Origin: Adineta steineri
Lineage: Eukaryota; Rotifera; Eurotatoria; Adinetida; Adinetidae
Assembly: GCA_905250115.1 (NCBI GenBank)
Contig: CAJNOI010000179.1
Location: 102,506 to 166,505 of the forward strand
Reading direction: 5' to 3'
DNA length: 64,000 nt
Positions 1 to 11,023 of this stretch are shown here, piece by piece (within the stretch, counting starts at the first letter, position 1; the number at the start of each line of letters is the position of its first letter). The notes beneath the pieces were generated by a model that ran no database searches, was not told the origin of the DNA, and saw only the letters and a list, made by a program, of their open reading frames with translations. Position numbers and translations under genes: made by a program.

Positions 1-352
1 CCAAAGGAATTAAATTAAGAGCGCCATCACTTAGATTAATAGAAGCCATTTCATTGTCGTAAATCTTTCCTATAGCCGTTGTTTCTTTCAAAACTCGTTC
101 TTTCACCTTTTCTTTAAACATTGCAACTTCGACTTGTTCAGGTACTGGTAAATGAAAATTATGATTGCCAGATTTCCCAACATATTGATTATTGTGATCT
201 GTATGAATATAAGCTGAGCAAGTTCGATCTTTGCATCGCCAGTACTTCAACTTTGGTCGAGTACGGTTTAATTGAAAAATAAATCCATCACATATTAAGA
301 TTGGTTTACGTTTGTTGCTGATTGAAAAGCTAAGACTAGGAACAGTTGGCAT
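1..352 (-). CDS. FLYWCH zinc-finger protein, partial (C-terminus off the window)
   Basis: An open frame starts at the ATG at 352 and runs off the left edge without a stop (about 117 codons). Near residues 22-60 it reads C-D-G-F-I-F-Q-L-N, then YWRCK, then C-S-A-Y-I-H-T, then a G-N-H-N-F-H ending. This is the spacing of an FLYWCH C2H2 finger: aromatic-rich start, YWxC, C, then HxH. FLYWCH fingers are known from DNA-binding proteins and from Mutator-like transposase systems, and they are abundant in bdelloids. Whether this gene is a transposase relative or a host regulator cannot be told, because the C-terminal part is missing. No intron is seen in the visible part. Confidence 0.72.
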   Translation of the reverse strand, partial: MPTVPSLSFSISNKRKPILICDGFIFQLNRTRPKLKYWRCKDRTCSAYIHTDHNNQYVGKSGNHNFHLPVPEQVEVAMFKEKVKERVLKETTAIGKIYDNEMASINLSDGALNLIPL

Positions 353-693
353 ATCAAGAAAAATATACTACTAGAACGAAATGAAAAGATCGAATATGTT
401 GAATACACTACTATGATATTAAATGCACAAATGACGGGCATTTATATATGAGAGAAGATCAAGAATTACCTCGAAGGAAAAAGAAACAAGGAAAATCATC
501 TAGAATGTTCTAGTCTATACTGTACAAAGAGATTACTAAAGAATGAGAAGAAAAGAATATTTCGTTAAGCACATTTTTCTAAGGACATTTCACTATAAAT
601 TTGAAGAAAGTTGTATTTGGTTATATCCAGGCCAACACGCATAAAGAAAATGCACAAGCCGAAAAAAAATAGATGACAGCATGTGTTGAACGT
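353..693. other. Intergenic, AT-rich, no gene seen
   Basis: This is the upstream flank of the FLYWCH gene. Only short frames without recognisable protein features occur. Confidence 0.6.
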
Positions 694-945
694 TTTTTCT
701 ATATCATAATACAATTTTCGACATTTTTTTATACGTCGACATTTTGTTGTCGACATTTTTACTTGTCGATATTTTGTTTTCGACGTTTGACTACTAAATC
801 GATTTTTCTATATCATGATAGAATTTTCGACATTTTGTCGTCGACATTACTTGTCGACATTTTGTCATCGACATTACTTGTCGACATTTTGTTGTTGACA
901 TTTTTACTTGTCGATATTTTGTTTTCGACGTTTGACCACTAAATC
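694..945. repeat. GTCGACATTTT minisatellite in two higher-order copies
   Basis: Two tandem higher-order copies (about 694-802 and 803-945) both begin TTTTTCTATATCAT and end TTCGACGTTTGACYACTAAATC. Inside, a short module (ACTTGTCGACATTTTGT with variants) repeats, with more modules in the second copy. GTCGAC is itself palindromic, so the array can pair with itself. The second copy ends exactly where Kelch coding similarity begins. Confidence 0.8.
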
Positions 946-1526
946 AATTATACAATCCATTCACAGGCGCTTGGACAACCACAGGAAGTATGATTTCTAC
1001 ACGAACCGAGTTTATAGCAGCCACATTAGCAAATGGAAAAGTGTTAGTTGCTGGCGGATACGGCAGTGCTTTTCTCGCTAATGCTGAATTATACAATCCA
1101 TCCACAGGTACTTGGGCAGCTACAGGAAGTATGATTTACTCACGAGCAGATCACGCAGCATCCATATTAGCAAATGGATCAGTATTAGTTACTGGTGGAC
1201 ACAACGGTGCATATTTGCCTCAAGCTGACTTGTACAATCCATCTACAGGTACTTGGAGAAGCACAGGAAACATGAATGCAGCACGATATTACCATACATC
1301 ATCCACATTAGGAAGTGGATTAGTATTAGTTACTGGTGGACTGAACAGTGGTGGCGATGTCAATAGTGCTGAATTATATAATCCATCGACAGGCACCTGG
1401 GTATATACACCAAACATGAATTTTGCACGACAATATCACACAGCATCCATATTACCAGATGGAAAACTATTAGTTACTGGTGGAAGCAACAGTGCTACTT
1501 ACAATAGTACTGAGTTTTACCAATAG
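936..1526 (+). CDS. Kelch-repeat protein, 5'-truncated fragment
   Basis: The frame is open from 936 (stop at 933) to the TAG at 1526, and the first Met is at 990. It encodes the end of one Kelch motif and then four repeats of about 47 residues. Each repeat shows LVxGG, then a tyrosine-rich turn, then LYNPSTGTW. Kelch repeats form beta-propeller blades and a propeller normally needs about six, so this is incomplete. The homology already runs upstream of Met990 (LYNPFTGAW at 948) and stops at the GTCGACATTTT minisatellite. The gene body therefore seems cut off at its 5' end. It could be a relic or the last exon of a gene whose earlier exons I cannot see. Confidence 0.75.
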   Translation, partial: PLNQLYNPFTGAWTTTGSMISTRTEFIAATLANGKVLVAGGYGSAFLANAELYNPSTGTWAATGSMIYSRADHAASILANGSVLVTGGHNGAYLPQADLYNPSTGTWRSTGNMNAARYYHTSSTLGSGLVLVTGGLNSGGDVNSAELYNPSTGTWVYTPNMNFARQYHTASILPDGKLLVTGGSNSATYNSTEFYQ

Positions 1527-3017
1527 ACATCCACAGAATGACAATTTCGTTTTTGCATAGAATTAAATTATAAAATTTTATATATAGTCAAATTATTTAA
1601 TCATTCACATATCTTAATAAATAATAATTCACCAAATAATATATGAGTTGGAGTAATCTTTTGAAGTGATATTGTACGGCGGTTATTGAAAAAGAGCCAA
1701 AGCTGGTAAAAGATAGATCATTATTTGTACAACTGAGTGGATATAAATAGGGTGTGGGTAAGTGTCCTGCTAGGTAAATCATAATGATCTACAACCACCC
1801 TCACCCTCAACTCTCTAGGAGTTCACTGCGCAGCCCCTCGAAAGTCAATCATCATAATTTATGAGTATAAGTCAGAAACAGGTGTTCATCTGAGTCTGTA
1901 AGTGACTTTGGTGTAAAATGGTTATACCTATTTTGTTTGCATCATTCTCATGGCATAACTTTCAGAAAGTTTTTATTATATTCACGACATGATTCTCATG
2001 CATGTTAGATTATTTTGATAGTATAATGCGCATATAAATTTTAGTTTTCCTGACGAAACATTGCGATTAATCATATGATTCTTACATAATTATATTCTTG
2101 TAACTATAATCATTTTCATCAAATCGAAGTTTACTCAGCCAGATAAGCTATAAATTTAAAATAAATTAAAAGTAATATCCGTTTCACAATGAGAAATGAA
2201 ATTTTTCTGTAGTAAAGTTTCCATTAAAATTATGTAATTTACATCATTTCTTATTCCTTGGATATTTTTTTACTTCAGAAAGGGTTTTTCAATTTTCGAG
2301 CCTCCACTGTTGATAAGAAATAAGCATAGGTACTGCGTTGTCGACAGATAAGAAAAAAGAACAAATTTCGAACAGTCACTTTCAGTCAAGCCATTGACTT
2401 GCACTATCCAGCATCACAAAGAAAAAATGATGAAACTACAGAGATGATGAAATGAGAAAGAACAAAACATGACTTATATATGTGAACATACGTGAGGAGA
2501 ACAGAAAAAAAAGATACATGTGCAAGAAGAGAACAGAAAAAGAAGATGTATATATGCGCAAGAAGAGAAAGAGAAAATGTATGTGCCCAGTGAGAGCATG
2601 ATATACATCGTTCTCTGACACATCTCTAACGATGAGTGAAGTAGTGAGTTAGAACGAACTATCATTTTTATATTCTAAATTGGGTTTTTTCGCTATCTAA
2701 TTACATGAGTATTGTTGGTGCTGATAAATCGCCTTTATATTATTGCCAAAATGCAAACTTAAACTAAAAAAGTTCATATTGTAAAATGTATTACTTATTC
2801 GGTTAGAATTTTCGAATAATATGTTTCGTGCACAAGATCATTTTCATTCTTTTTTGTGATTCGCTAATTGTTCGCATGTCCGAAATTGTTCAAAGTAAAT
2901 AGAATAGTTTGATATCTTTATTTCTTAAATTTTCTACGTCGTGATTTCGTCGCTCACTTAATATATATTCTAAAGCTGTAGATCGATCATCAATATTCTG
3001 ATACTGAAGACTGAGAT
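1527..3017. other. Intergenic, no supported gene
   Basis: AT-rich sequence between the Kelch fragment and the cullin locus. It contains a small telomere-like hairpin at 1746-1815. The minus-strand frames at 2436-2665 are low-complexity Phe/Ser/Leu translations of a purine-rich tract. Confidence 0.6.
1746..1815. repeat. Telomere-like G/C hairpin, degenerate
   Basis: GGGTGTGGGTAAGTG at about 1749 is followed, after about 30 bases, by ACCACCCTCACCCTCAACT. The two arms are roughly inverted. It has the same G-rich-then-C-rich layout as the better hairpins further right. Confidence 0.5.
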
Positions 3018-6000
3018 ATGTCGCAAAATAATCAAAATAATGTTTTGAAGAAAATTACAAATTCAATTGATAAAATTTGTAATTTTGATAAAAATCCTAC
3101 CGCCTATGTGAAGTTATATACGTAAGTTTTTTGTCGTTGTTAATTTGTTTTCATTTGTGATTTATAGACTTATATTCAACTGTGTCGATAGGAATGCATA
3201 TGCCAATTCAGATTCAACTAAATGGTTACGCGTCAGCAAAGGCCAAGACGTGACAGGAGAAGACTTATATCTGCATTTGGAAAATTATCTAGGGAACAAA
3301 CTCAACAATGTCTCGAAGGTAAGATTTTTGATCTATTTTTACACAAATCGACAAAAAACGGCATGAATAAACGTACGCATGTAGATGAGAGTAGTTAGAT
3401 TATTAATTATACTCCTAAGGATAATTATTTAGCATATATGTACGATAAGTTTCTACTTGTTAAATTTATTTTGCTAATTATTCTTATCAAAGGATATGGA
3501 TAATATATCCACTGAAAATATCCTTCAATATTACAAAAAACTTCAATACAAGTATAAACAGCTGTTTAAAGTATTAAACGGTGCTTATCTCTATCTTTCT
3601 CGACATTGGCTTCAACGTCAGTTAGACTCTGGAAGACGTAATGTCTATAAAATTGATGTGGTATGTTATATTTTATTTCTAATATCTTTACAAAAATTTT
3701 CCAACAAATAGTTAATCCATCGACTTTGGACAGAAATTGTATTAAAACCACACTTTCAACGATTAATACACGCATGTTTGACTTCAATCAATATTAGTCG
3801 TCAGAATCGTTTATCTGCTGACACAGAATCGATCAAATGTATTCTACAGTTATATTGTTAGTAGATAATTTGCTTTTTGTTTTTCGTTAATTTGAAACCT
3901 CTTTTAGGTGATGAAAACTTCATTCAAACAATGAATAATAATATTTATACGGAAAGTTTTGAAAATAAATTTCTTCAAACAACAAAAGATTTTTATTGTT
4001 CAAAAGAGTTTCCTGTTATTGAATCAAATGATAAAATGTTGGAATATTTGAAAATGGTAGGTGTACTTCGATGAAATCGATGCAAAATACATTGATGAAT
4101 TTCAGGTAACAGACTATTTTGATTATGAAATCAATCAAGCGAAAACTTATCTACCTGAAGAAAAATCAACATTAACAACATTGATATTCTTATTAGAATC
4201 AATATTTTTTCCAACTGATATTTTCAATATTATTGTAGAAAAACTACAATTACTCGTAGCAGATGAGAATAACTATCAAGGTAAACATTATTAAACTAAT
4301 TTCTTATACTATTATAAAACTAGTTCTGTTATTTGAACCAATTTATAAATTAACAAAATTAAAAAATGAATTGTTAAAGTTAATTGAAACTCATGTTTAC
4401 CAAAAAGCAATTGAGTCTATCACTGACGATTTAATTAATGTAAGTTTATCAATCTATCTCATGTCTTATAAATATGATATTTAGAATCCCTTGTTTTACA
4501 TTGAAACAATTGTTAATATTCATGGGAAGTATCTAAAACTTATTCAGGAAACCTTTGTAGGGGATCAAAGTTTTGTTGCCAGTTTTGATAAAGTAAATTC
4601 TTTCATTTAAAATTCAATATAATACGAATGCGTACCATAGGGTTATGCTAAATTTATGAATCAAAATCCAATATCAAAAACGACTGGTAACACCATGACA
4701 TTTGCAGAAATATTCGCTCGATATTGTGATACATTACTGAGAAAAGGGTTTGTATAGATTCATTTATAACACTCAATTGAAAGTTATTATCTTTTTTTTG
4801 TAGAAGTAAAGCTGTAAAAAATGATAATTGGGATGAAAAGTTGAATAATAATTATTCAACTTGAATAATATAATGGTGATATTTCAAATTGCAATTATTC
4901 TCAAATGATTTATTTTGTTGTTGTTTTTTAGATTATTTTCAAGTATCTCAATGATAAAGATGTTTTTATAAAATTTTATCAGAAAATGTTACGAAAACGT
5001 TTGATTGATCAACTGAGTGTATCAGATTCTTGTGAAGAGTCATTAATATTAGAATTTAAAGTAAAAATATTATTTCAATACATGAATTTATTATTTTGTT
5101 TTTCTATTTAGAATAAATGTGGTTATGAATATACATCAAAACTTGAACAAATGATTCAAGATATTCATTTAAGCGACGATTTAACTAAACAATATCGAAC
5201 TTATGAGAAAAATATATATGGAAATGAAAATAGTAAAATCTATTCGAAGAATAATCTTGGAGAAAAAAAATTTTTATAGGTTTTTTTCGGTTATGATTCT
5301 TACTTCGAATTCTTGGTTATTTTCTCATCCATCTGATATAATTTTACCAGTCAAGTTTAAAAATATATATGAGAATTTCACAATATTTTATCTTAGTAAA
5401 CATACTGGTCGAAAACTTACATTACTTCATCAATATTCCAAAGGAGAACTACAAATAAATTTTACAACAAAAAAATATCGATTACAGGTAAAAAGAAATT
5501 AGTACATTCAATCTGAAAGAAATTTTTTTCATTGAAAAGGTATCAATATACCAAATGATGATTTTATTATTATTTAATCAAGAATTGATTTGGACAATTG
5601 AACAAATTCAAGACAAAACACATATTCAGTCGGAATTATTATCAGACATTCTCTCAGGCTTGTTGAAAAGTAAATTATTAATATCTGACGATCCTCTTAC
5701 ATTGAATAGTCGAATTAAACTAGCAGAAAATTTCATAAGGTAAGTTTTCTTTTGAATAAAATTCTAAAAATGAAATAAATCTTTTTAAGTGATAAAACTC
5801 GATTGAATTTAAATCTTCCATTCAGACCGAACGAACAAAAAGATCGAAGTCATCTAGTAAAAACAACGATTGATGAACGTCAAATGGTTATTCAAGCTGC
5901 TCTCGTTCGAATAATGAAAAGAGAACGAACACTAAAACATTCATTATTAATACAAGAAGTTATTCAACAATTAACTTCAAGTTTTAAACCAGATATATCT

Positions 6001-6139
6001 TTGATCAAAGTAAATTTCCTTGACATTGTATTAAAAATATTCTTTGCCATTATTTTAGAAGTATATTGAAATATTAATTGAAAAAGAATATTTTCAAAGA
6101 GATTCAAACAATAAAGATACTTTACATTATTTGGCTTGA
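3018..6139 (+). pseudogene. Cullin-1-like scaffold gene with two reading-frame breaks
   Basis: About eleven short exons translate to a diverged cullin. N-terminal cullin repeats include KVLNG..YLxRHW at about 3575. Next come the ARYCDTLLRKG segment (about 4715) and FKYLNDKDVF..FYQKML (about 4930). The cullin-homology region NSWLFSHPSD..SKHTGRKLTLLHQYSKGEL lies at 5315-5450. The neddylation-type winged helix has IQAALVRIMKRERTLKH (conserved Lys) and the family C-terminus is HYLA-stop. CUL1 scaffolds SCF ubiquitin ligases. Two lesions break the frame. The first is a 20-base insertion at 4841-4860. The second is a shift between about 5203 and 5280: the upstream frame ends in TAG, the downstream frame carries the homology, and no GT-AG intron restores phase. 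Otherwise the exon phases and the C-terminus are intact, so decay is recent, or one lesion is an assembly error. Confidence 0.75.
4841..4860. repeat. 20-base palindromic insertion in the cullin gene
   Basis: TTGAATAATAATTATTCAAC sits directly before a second TTGAATAATA. It is almost a perfect palindrome (TTGAATAAT-A-ATTATTCAA). Taking it out gives Leu-Asn-Asn-Ile-Met joined to the next exon at Ile-Ile-Phe-Lys-Tyr, which lines up with the family. With it, the frame hits stops. It looks like a templated duplication or fold-back repair scar. Confidence 0.65.
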
Positions 6140-6339
6140 GAGTGTGGATGAGTATTCTATTGGTTTTTCCACCCATACCCAGACTATTGTCTAGAGCATG
6201 TTTTTTCATAATTTTCATTTTAAATAAACATTTTTTTAGAATCTATATAAATTTTTTCGCTGCCAAAAATTATGAAAAAACTAACCAAATAAAAACTTCA
6301 TTTACAGATATACATAACTTTTAAAATAATAACTACAAA

Positions 6340-7075
6340 ATATGAAGAAATCCAATAATGAGTGTTGATAAAGAGAATTGCATCCAATACATGATGGATC
6401 ATTCCATTTTGGATCAAATTGACTTGTTAACATTAAAATAGTAAAATTAATATCAACTACTTTTTGATAATATTTATCTAATGAATATTTAGGTCATTGT
6501 GATCATAATGACATTTCTTCTACTATTGTATTGATTGAAAGAATTGTTGATTTATATCAAGTTAATAATGTTGTTGTATTAACTTCATATTCATCTATAT
6601 CTAAGCAAAGTTCAAATTGTACAATATGATATCCAAAAACATCAGAATTTAATGAATCAAATTTAAGAAGATTATTCTCATTATTACAACGATTGAAACA
6701 AAATATAATAGCTGATATAATTGAGCTACCTGAACTCATCATACTACGAAATTGATTATCTGCAGTTATTTGATATTTAAAAAAATATTTTGTTATACAA
6801 TTTTCACGATTTTCTTCTAATGATTTTAATATATTTAATAACATTACATCAGGTGATTCATATTGAAATTGACAATATGATAAATATCTTTTAGCTATGA
6901 TGATGGCCAAAGATCATAACGGCTTATTGGAAATCCATTAAGACTACGATGATCAGATAAAATGATTGTTATACCATAATTATATGGAATAAAAGAACAA
7001 TCTGACTTATCTGGGCCACTGGCTAAGATAAAAAGTGTATTATTTTTGGATTTAAACGTGTCATTGGTATAATTA
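6340..7075 (-). pseudogene. Decayed alpha/beta-hydrolase, peptidase S33-like
   Basis: Minus-strand pieces in different frames resemble one S33-type hydrolase. At about 7060-6900 I read LFILASGPDKS and then IILSDHRSLNG, the places of the oxyanion-hole GGPG and DHRG motifs. The frame then shifts. A 6910-6557 segment includes FNRCNNEN. After more stops, about 6480-6350 gives ILMLTSQFDPKW, like the segment around the catalytic Asp. The key glycines are eroded (SGPDKS), two frameshifts and several stops are present, and the nucleophile-elbow region is missing. S33 hydrolases of this sort are often secreted aminopeptidases. The family assignment is from motif memory only. Confidence 0.4.
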
Positions 7076-7079
7076 TTTT

Positions 7080-8271
7080 TCTTCCATTTAGTTTTATATA
7101 AATTTATTAGAAAATAATTAATTTTCTCAATAATTATCTATTTTATATATTAAATGCGTATTCATTCTAAAGAGAATTTTTTATAAAAAAGAACTTTTTT
7201 CTTCTTTTCTTTCCTATATTAAAGAAAGAGAACGAAACTATTTATCAAACGATGATGTATTTAATAAGTTATTATTATAAAAAATAAAATAAAAAGAATA
7301 ATATAATATTAAATAAAATTTTGTTTAGTTGGTACACCTGACCATTTTGTATTATTAATGTATATAGATAAAGATGATTTTTTTCATTTAAAATTGATCG
7401 ACAAAGTACAATTGAACGACTCATTAATATACTTGAATGATTAATTATAACTAGAGATAATTTATAAAAACATTGTTCAAATGTATGACACAAAGAATAA
7501 ATAAAGGAACAAAGAATGAATTAATAATCACGGCTATAATTCAAGAGAAAGACCAAATCCCAAAATCTAAATAATTTGGGGTGAATGTAGTATTGTAACA
7601 TACCAACAAACAATTATTTTACATCATAAAGTACGTTTCTAATTAAAATAAAAACAATCTGTCATATTATTTGTTTGTAGTGATAGAAATGACATAACCT
7701 TAGAGTGATCAGACAAAATTAAAAAACGTACTTTAATAATCACGAAGAAAGAAAAGGATTATTGTTGTTATAAGATTATCAATAACGTTCGTCGCATTAT
7801 GTATTACTGTCTTGTTTTATATTTGACATATTGACATCTCTATACAATTACAAATTAATGTTCATAAATATTTCATTGAGCGTAGGGGTGTTACTCTATT
7901 TTTATCTTTTTTTATGATAAAGAATAAAGATAAAGTGACGCATAAAAGATTTATGAGAAAAAGTTGCCTCCATAATCTTTTTTAGCCTGAGTCCTTATAA
8001 TATTTGGCAATATACCTGGAAAAGATAATATTTTAGATTTTTGTGGAAAAAGCACATTTTTTTATTCTTTATTTTTATTTAATTTTTTTAATAAAAATAG
8101 TGTAACTTTTTCTTTATCTTTATTCTATAAAAAAAAAAGATTTACTTAATCTTTGTTTTACAAATATAAAGACTAGCTTTATTCTTTATAAAATAAAGAT
8201 AAAATAACACCTCTCGTCAGCAACAAACAAGTGTTATAGTAATATTAACATCTTTAATAAGACTGTAAAAG
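7080..8271. other. Intergenic, AT-rich, no gene seen
   Basis: Very AT-rich, with recurring AAAGATAAAG and TTTTTATTT tracts around 7900-8210. No frame with protein-like composition is found on either strand. Confidence 0.6.
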
Positions 8272-9649
8272 ATGGATGCTACAAGTAATGGTACTTTGGC
8301 TCTTACAAGACAATCCTCTTCTTTTCTTCATCCTGATGCAACATTGCTTCTGATTCTGTATCGCTACGGATTGGCATTTATATTCTTTATTGGATTTTCG
8401 GGAAATTTTGCAAGTTTAGTGACTTTCATGAGTCCAATTTTACGTGTTACATCAACTGGATGTCTATTCTTTATGGTCGCTATTTCGGACATGCTGTATC
8501 TAATGATATCAATTTTTGAGTTTGTCGAAGTTGGCATAGTACAAGGACCAGTTTTTCTATCTGTTTACGACAGTGTATGTCGCTTTCGTTGGTTTTCAAA
8601 AGGATTCATTCGATTTTGTTCAGCTTGGTTTCTGGTATTGATAGCAATTGATCGTTGGGTGAGAGCACGTTTCCCATTCAAAGTTAATCAATGGTGTACT
8701 CGTCGTAATGCATTAATTACAGTGTTAATCACTAGTGTTCTTGGTGTTGGTCTTCATGGTCATATGTTAAGTGCTCAACTATTCGGCGGTTACTTTCCTG
8801 GTATTCCATCACTTGCCTGCGGGGCTCTTAATCAATCTTTTTTCTATTTGCGTTTCTTTTTTACTCAATGGCCAATTATTCAGGTAATCAATAGAAAAAT
8901 GAAGGTTAAGAAATGTTCTTTCGAATGTTTTAGATCACTTTCATCTCAATTATTCCTGTATTATTAATACTTGCTAGTAGTATTAACATTTATCTTATAA
9001 TTCACAAGGAAAAGAATCGCATACAACCAATAATTACCAGTAATCATGCACATAGAAGACAAACACGTTTACAACGAAATATGTTACTCTTGATGATATC
9101 AAGTGCCATTTTATTTTCTTCTACAACTTTGCCTATTAGTGTTTGTCAAATTATTAATGCCTATCGAATTGCTGCAAGCTTTAGTGTTGATATAAATAAG
9201 GTCATTAATGAAGAAGCAATTGTTAATCTAATACTTGAATTTAACTATGCTGTAAGTAATTTGCTTCTGAAAGTAATATTCAGAAAAAAATTCTAGACAA
9301 AACAAAATTCGGATTGACTTTGAGTCATCGATTAATTCTTTAGATCTTTAATATAAGATGGATAATCCTAAATATTATGAAATCTTCTAACGACAATTTT
9401 ATGTATCTTATATTTCAATATCGCTCTCTTTTCTGCTAGATCAACTTCTATATTCATTGTTTGGCTTCAAAACTGTTTCGCAACGAATTTCGACGATGTT
9501 TCAAAATAATGAATCGACAAAATCAAGTAGGCACTCTTGATCCCACTCGGAATAATTTACCTCTTGTCGAAATTCATCACAACCACTCGCGCGAGGGTGC
9601 GGGTACTGGTGTCGTTAAAGAAGAGATACCCACACCCAAAAGACGGTAA
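8272..9649 (+). CDS. Class A (rhodopsin-like) G-protein-coupled receptor, three exons
   Basis: Exons 8272-8883, 8934-9251 and 9440-9649 join in frame across GT-AG introns of 50 and 188 bases. The protein has an Asn-containing extracellular N-terminus and seven hydrophobic segments. TM1 ends in GFSGN, TM3 ends in IAIDRWVRARFP (DRW in place of DRY), and a pre-TM6 RRQTRLQRNMLLLMI follows. The last exon restores the end of TM7 and helix 8: NFYIHCLASKLFRNEFRRCF. The layout resembles the peptide (FMRFamide-like) receptors much expanded in bdelloids; no ligand can be named. The frame continuing past 9251 is intron read-through. The final residues are encoded by a telomere-like hairpin. Confidence 0.85.
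9593..9637. repeat. Telomere-like hairpin inside the GPCR last exon
   Basis: GAGGGTGCGGGTACTGGTGT is followed 10 bases later by GATACCCACACCC. The arms are imperfectly inverted. It codes for the tail ..GAGTGVVKEEIPTPKRR just before the stop. Confidence 0.5.
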
Positions 9650-10981
9650 ATGACTGCCGTATATGATCATATGTCACTATGTGCGATCGTATGTGGTCGT
9701 ATACGGCTACTATATACTCAATCTTAGAAAATCGTAATGAACTAAGATTTGAATAGATGTTTTACATCTGTTAGTATTCATATTTTCATTGTCATTGTTC
9801 GTTATTATTATAATATAATATTATTTTATTTCATCTCATCTTATTTTATTGTTTTATTTTACTCTATTGCGTTTTATTTTATTGTATTTTATTGTATTCT
9901 ATTTTATTGCATTTTATCTTATTTTATTCTAGCACATTTCATTCTATTTTATTATTCTGCTTTATTTAGAAAGGTTTCGAGTGAGATAAATCAATAAATA
10001 CTTCTTATTGATTTGAATTTTACGTGTAATTTTGATTCTAAAATCTTTATTTGTAAATAAACAATGAGAAAGGTAAAATCTATAAAATAGAAATGAAATG
10101 AAAATTCAACTTATTTAATTCTGCTTAAAACAAGAAAAGCAAGAACAGTAGTAGATGTTTTTTTATTAATTTTCTGAAGGATATGGTATTTAAAAATGAT
10201 AACAAGCTGATGTGTAAATTCTAAGTTCATAATCTGATGTAAAACTAAATAATTTATTCATTATCGATAATTTTTCAGATGTAATAGAAATATAAGTTTT
10301 GATTTATTTCTGTATTATTTGTTATTCACTAAATTTCTATGAACTCACTTTATAGAATCATAACTAGATAGTATTAAAGATTTTCTATTATTTACAATTC
10401 GTAGATGATATTAAAAAAAAATATGTTATATTTTCTCATTAGTTGAGTATCTATGAAATAACAAGTATTTTAATATTTCAATTGAAAAGATTCATTTGAA
10501 AAAAAGACACTTTTACTAATCGATTAGATAAAAAATATCGTTTTGTTCAACATGTTTACTTGCTGTTTACTATGACTTGGATGACGAATAAGAATCAAAT
10601 CTCAAAAAATATATATATCATATTATTAAAATACTTTATATCGAATCTATTACAGTTTATGATCTATTTCATATCATTGTGCGTTCTTCAATTTATTATC
10701 TTTTATTTTTTTATAGTTGACCTGTACTTTTTTATATTTGCATATCACATGCTTAAGAATCGTTTCAAAGATCAAAACAATAAAGATTCAAAGTATTAGT
10801 GATCATATACACAAGTACTCTTGACATTAAATCGTTCTTGTATCATTAATTCGATAATCATTTGATACACATCAGTACCTGTTTCAAATATTAAGGTATT
10901 TATGTTTATGATACTGCGATAAGCACCTCACTCTCTTTACTTCGAATACTTAATCATTCTTTTATTGACGATCAAAAGAAG
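9650..10981. other. Intergenic with a TTTTA-rich simple repeat
   Basis: At 9660-9715 short CGTATGTGGTCGTATACGG-like repeats follow the GPCR stop. From about 9790 to 9965 there is a degenerate TTTTATTTTATT microsatellite. The rest is AT-rich, and the 10560-10799 frame has no protein-like features. Confidence 0.6.
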
Positions 10982-10989
10982 TATATAAA
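10982..10989 (+). promoter_or_regulatory. TATA box of the GDSL lipase gene
   Basis: TATATAAA lies 35 bases before the ATG at 11024. That leaves room for a very short leader of about 10-15 bases. The spacing fits a core promoter and supports this start. Confidence 0.5.
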
Positions 10990-11023
10990 GCTCTCGTATC
11001 AATCTTGATTTCATAAAACAAGA

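Noticed and set aside
6136..6200. Telomere-like hairpin at the cullin stop codon
   Set aside because: GAGAGTGTGGATGAG and CCACCCATACCCAGAC are only weakly complementary and lack the CATCTTGAG ends.
9749..9997. Frame of Phe/Ile/Tyr/Leu as a membrane protein
   Set aside because: It is the translation of a TTTTA simple repeat.
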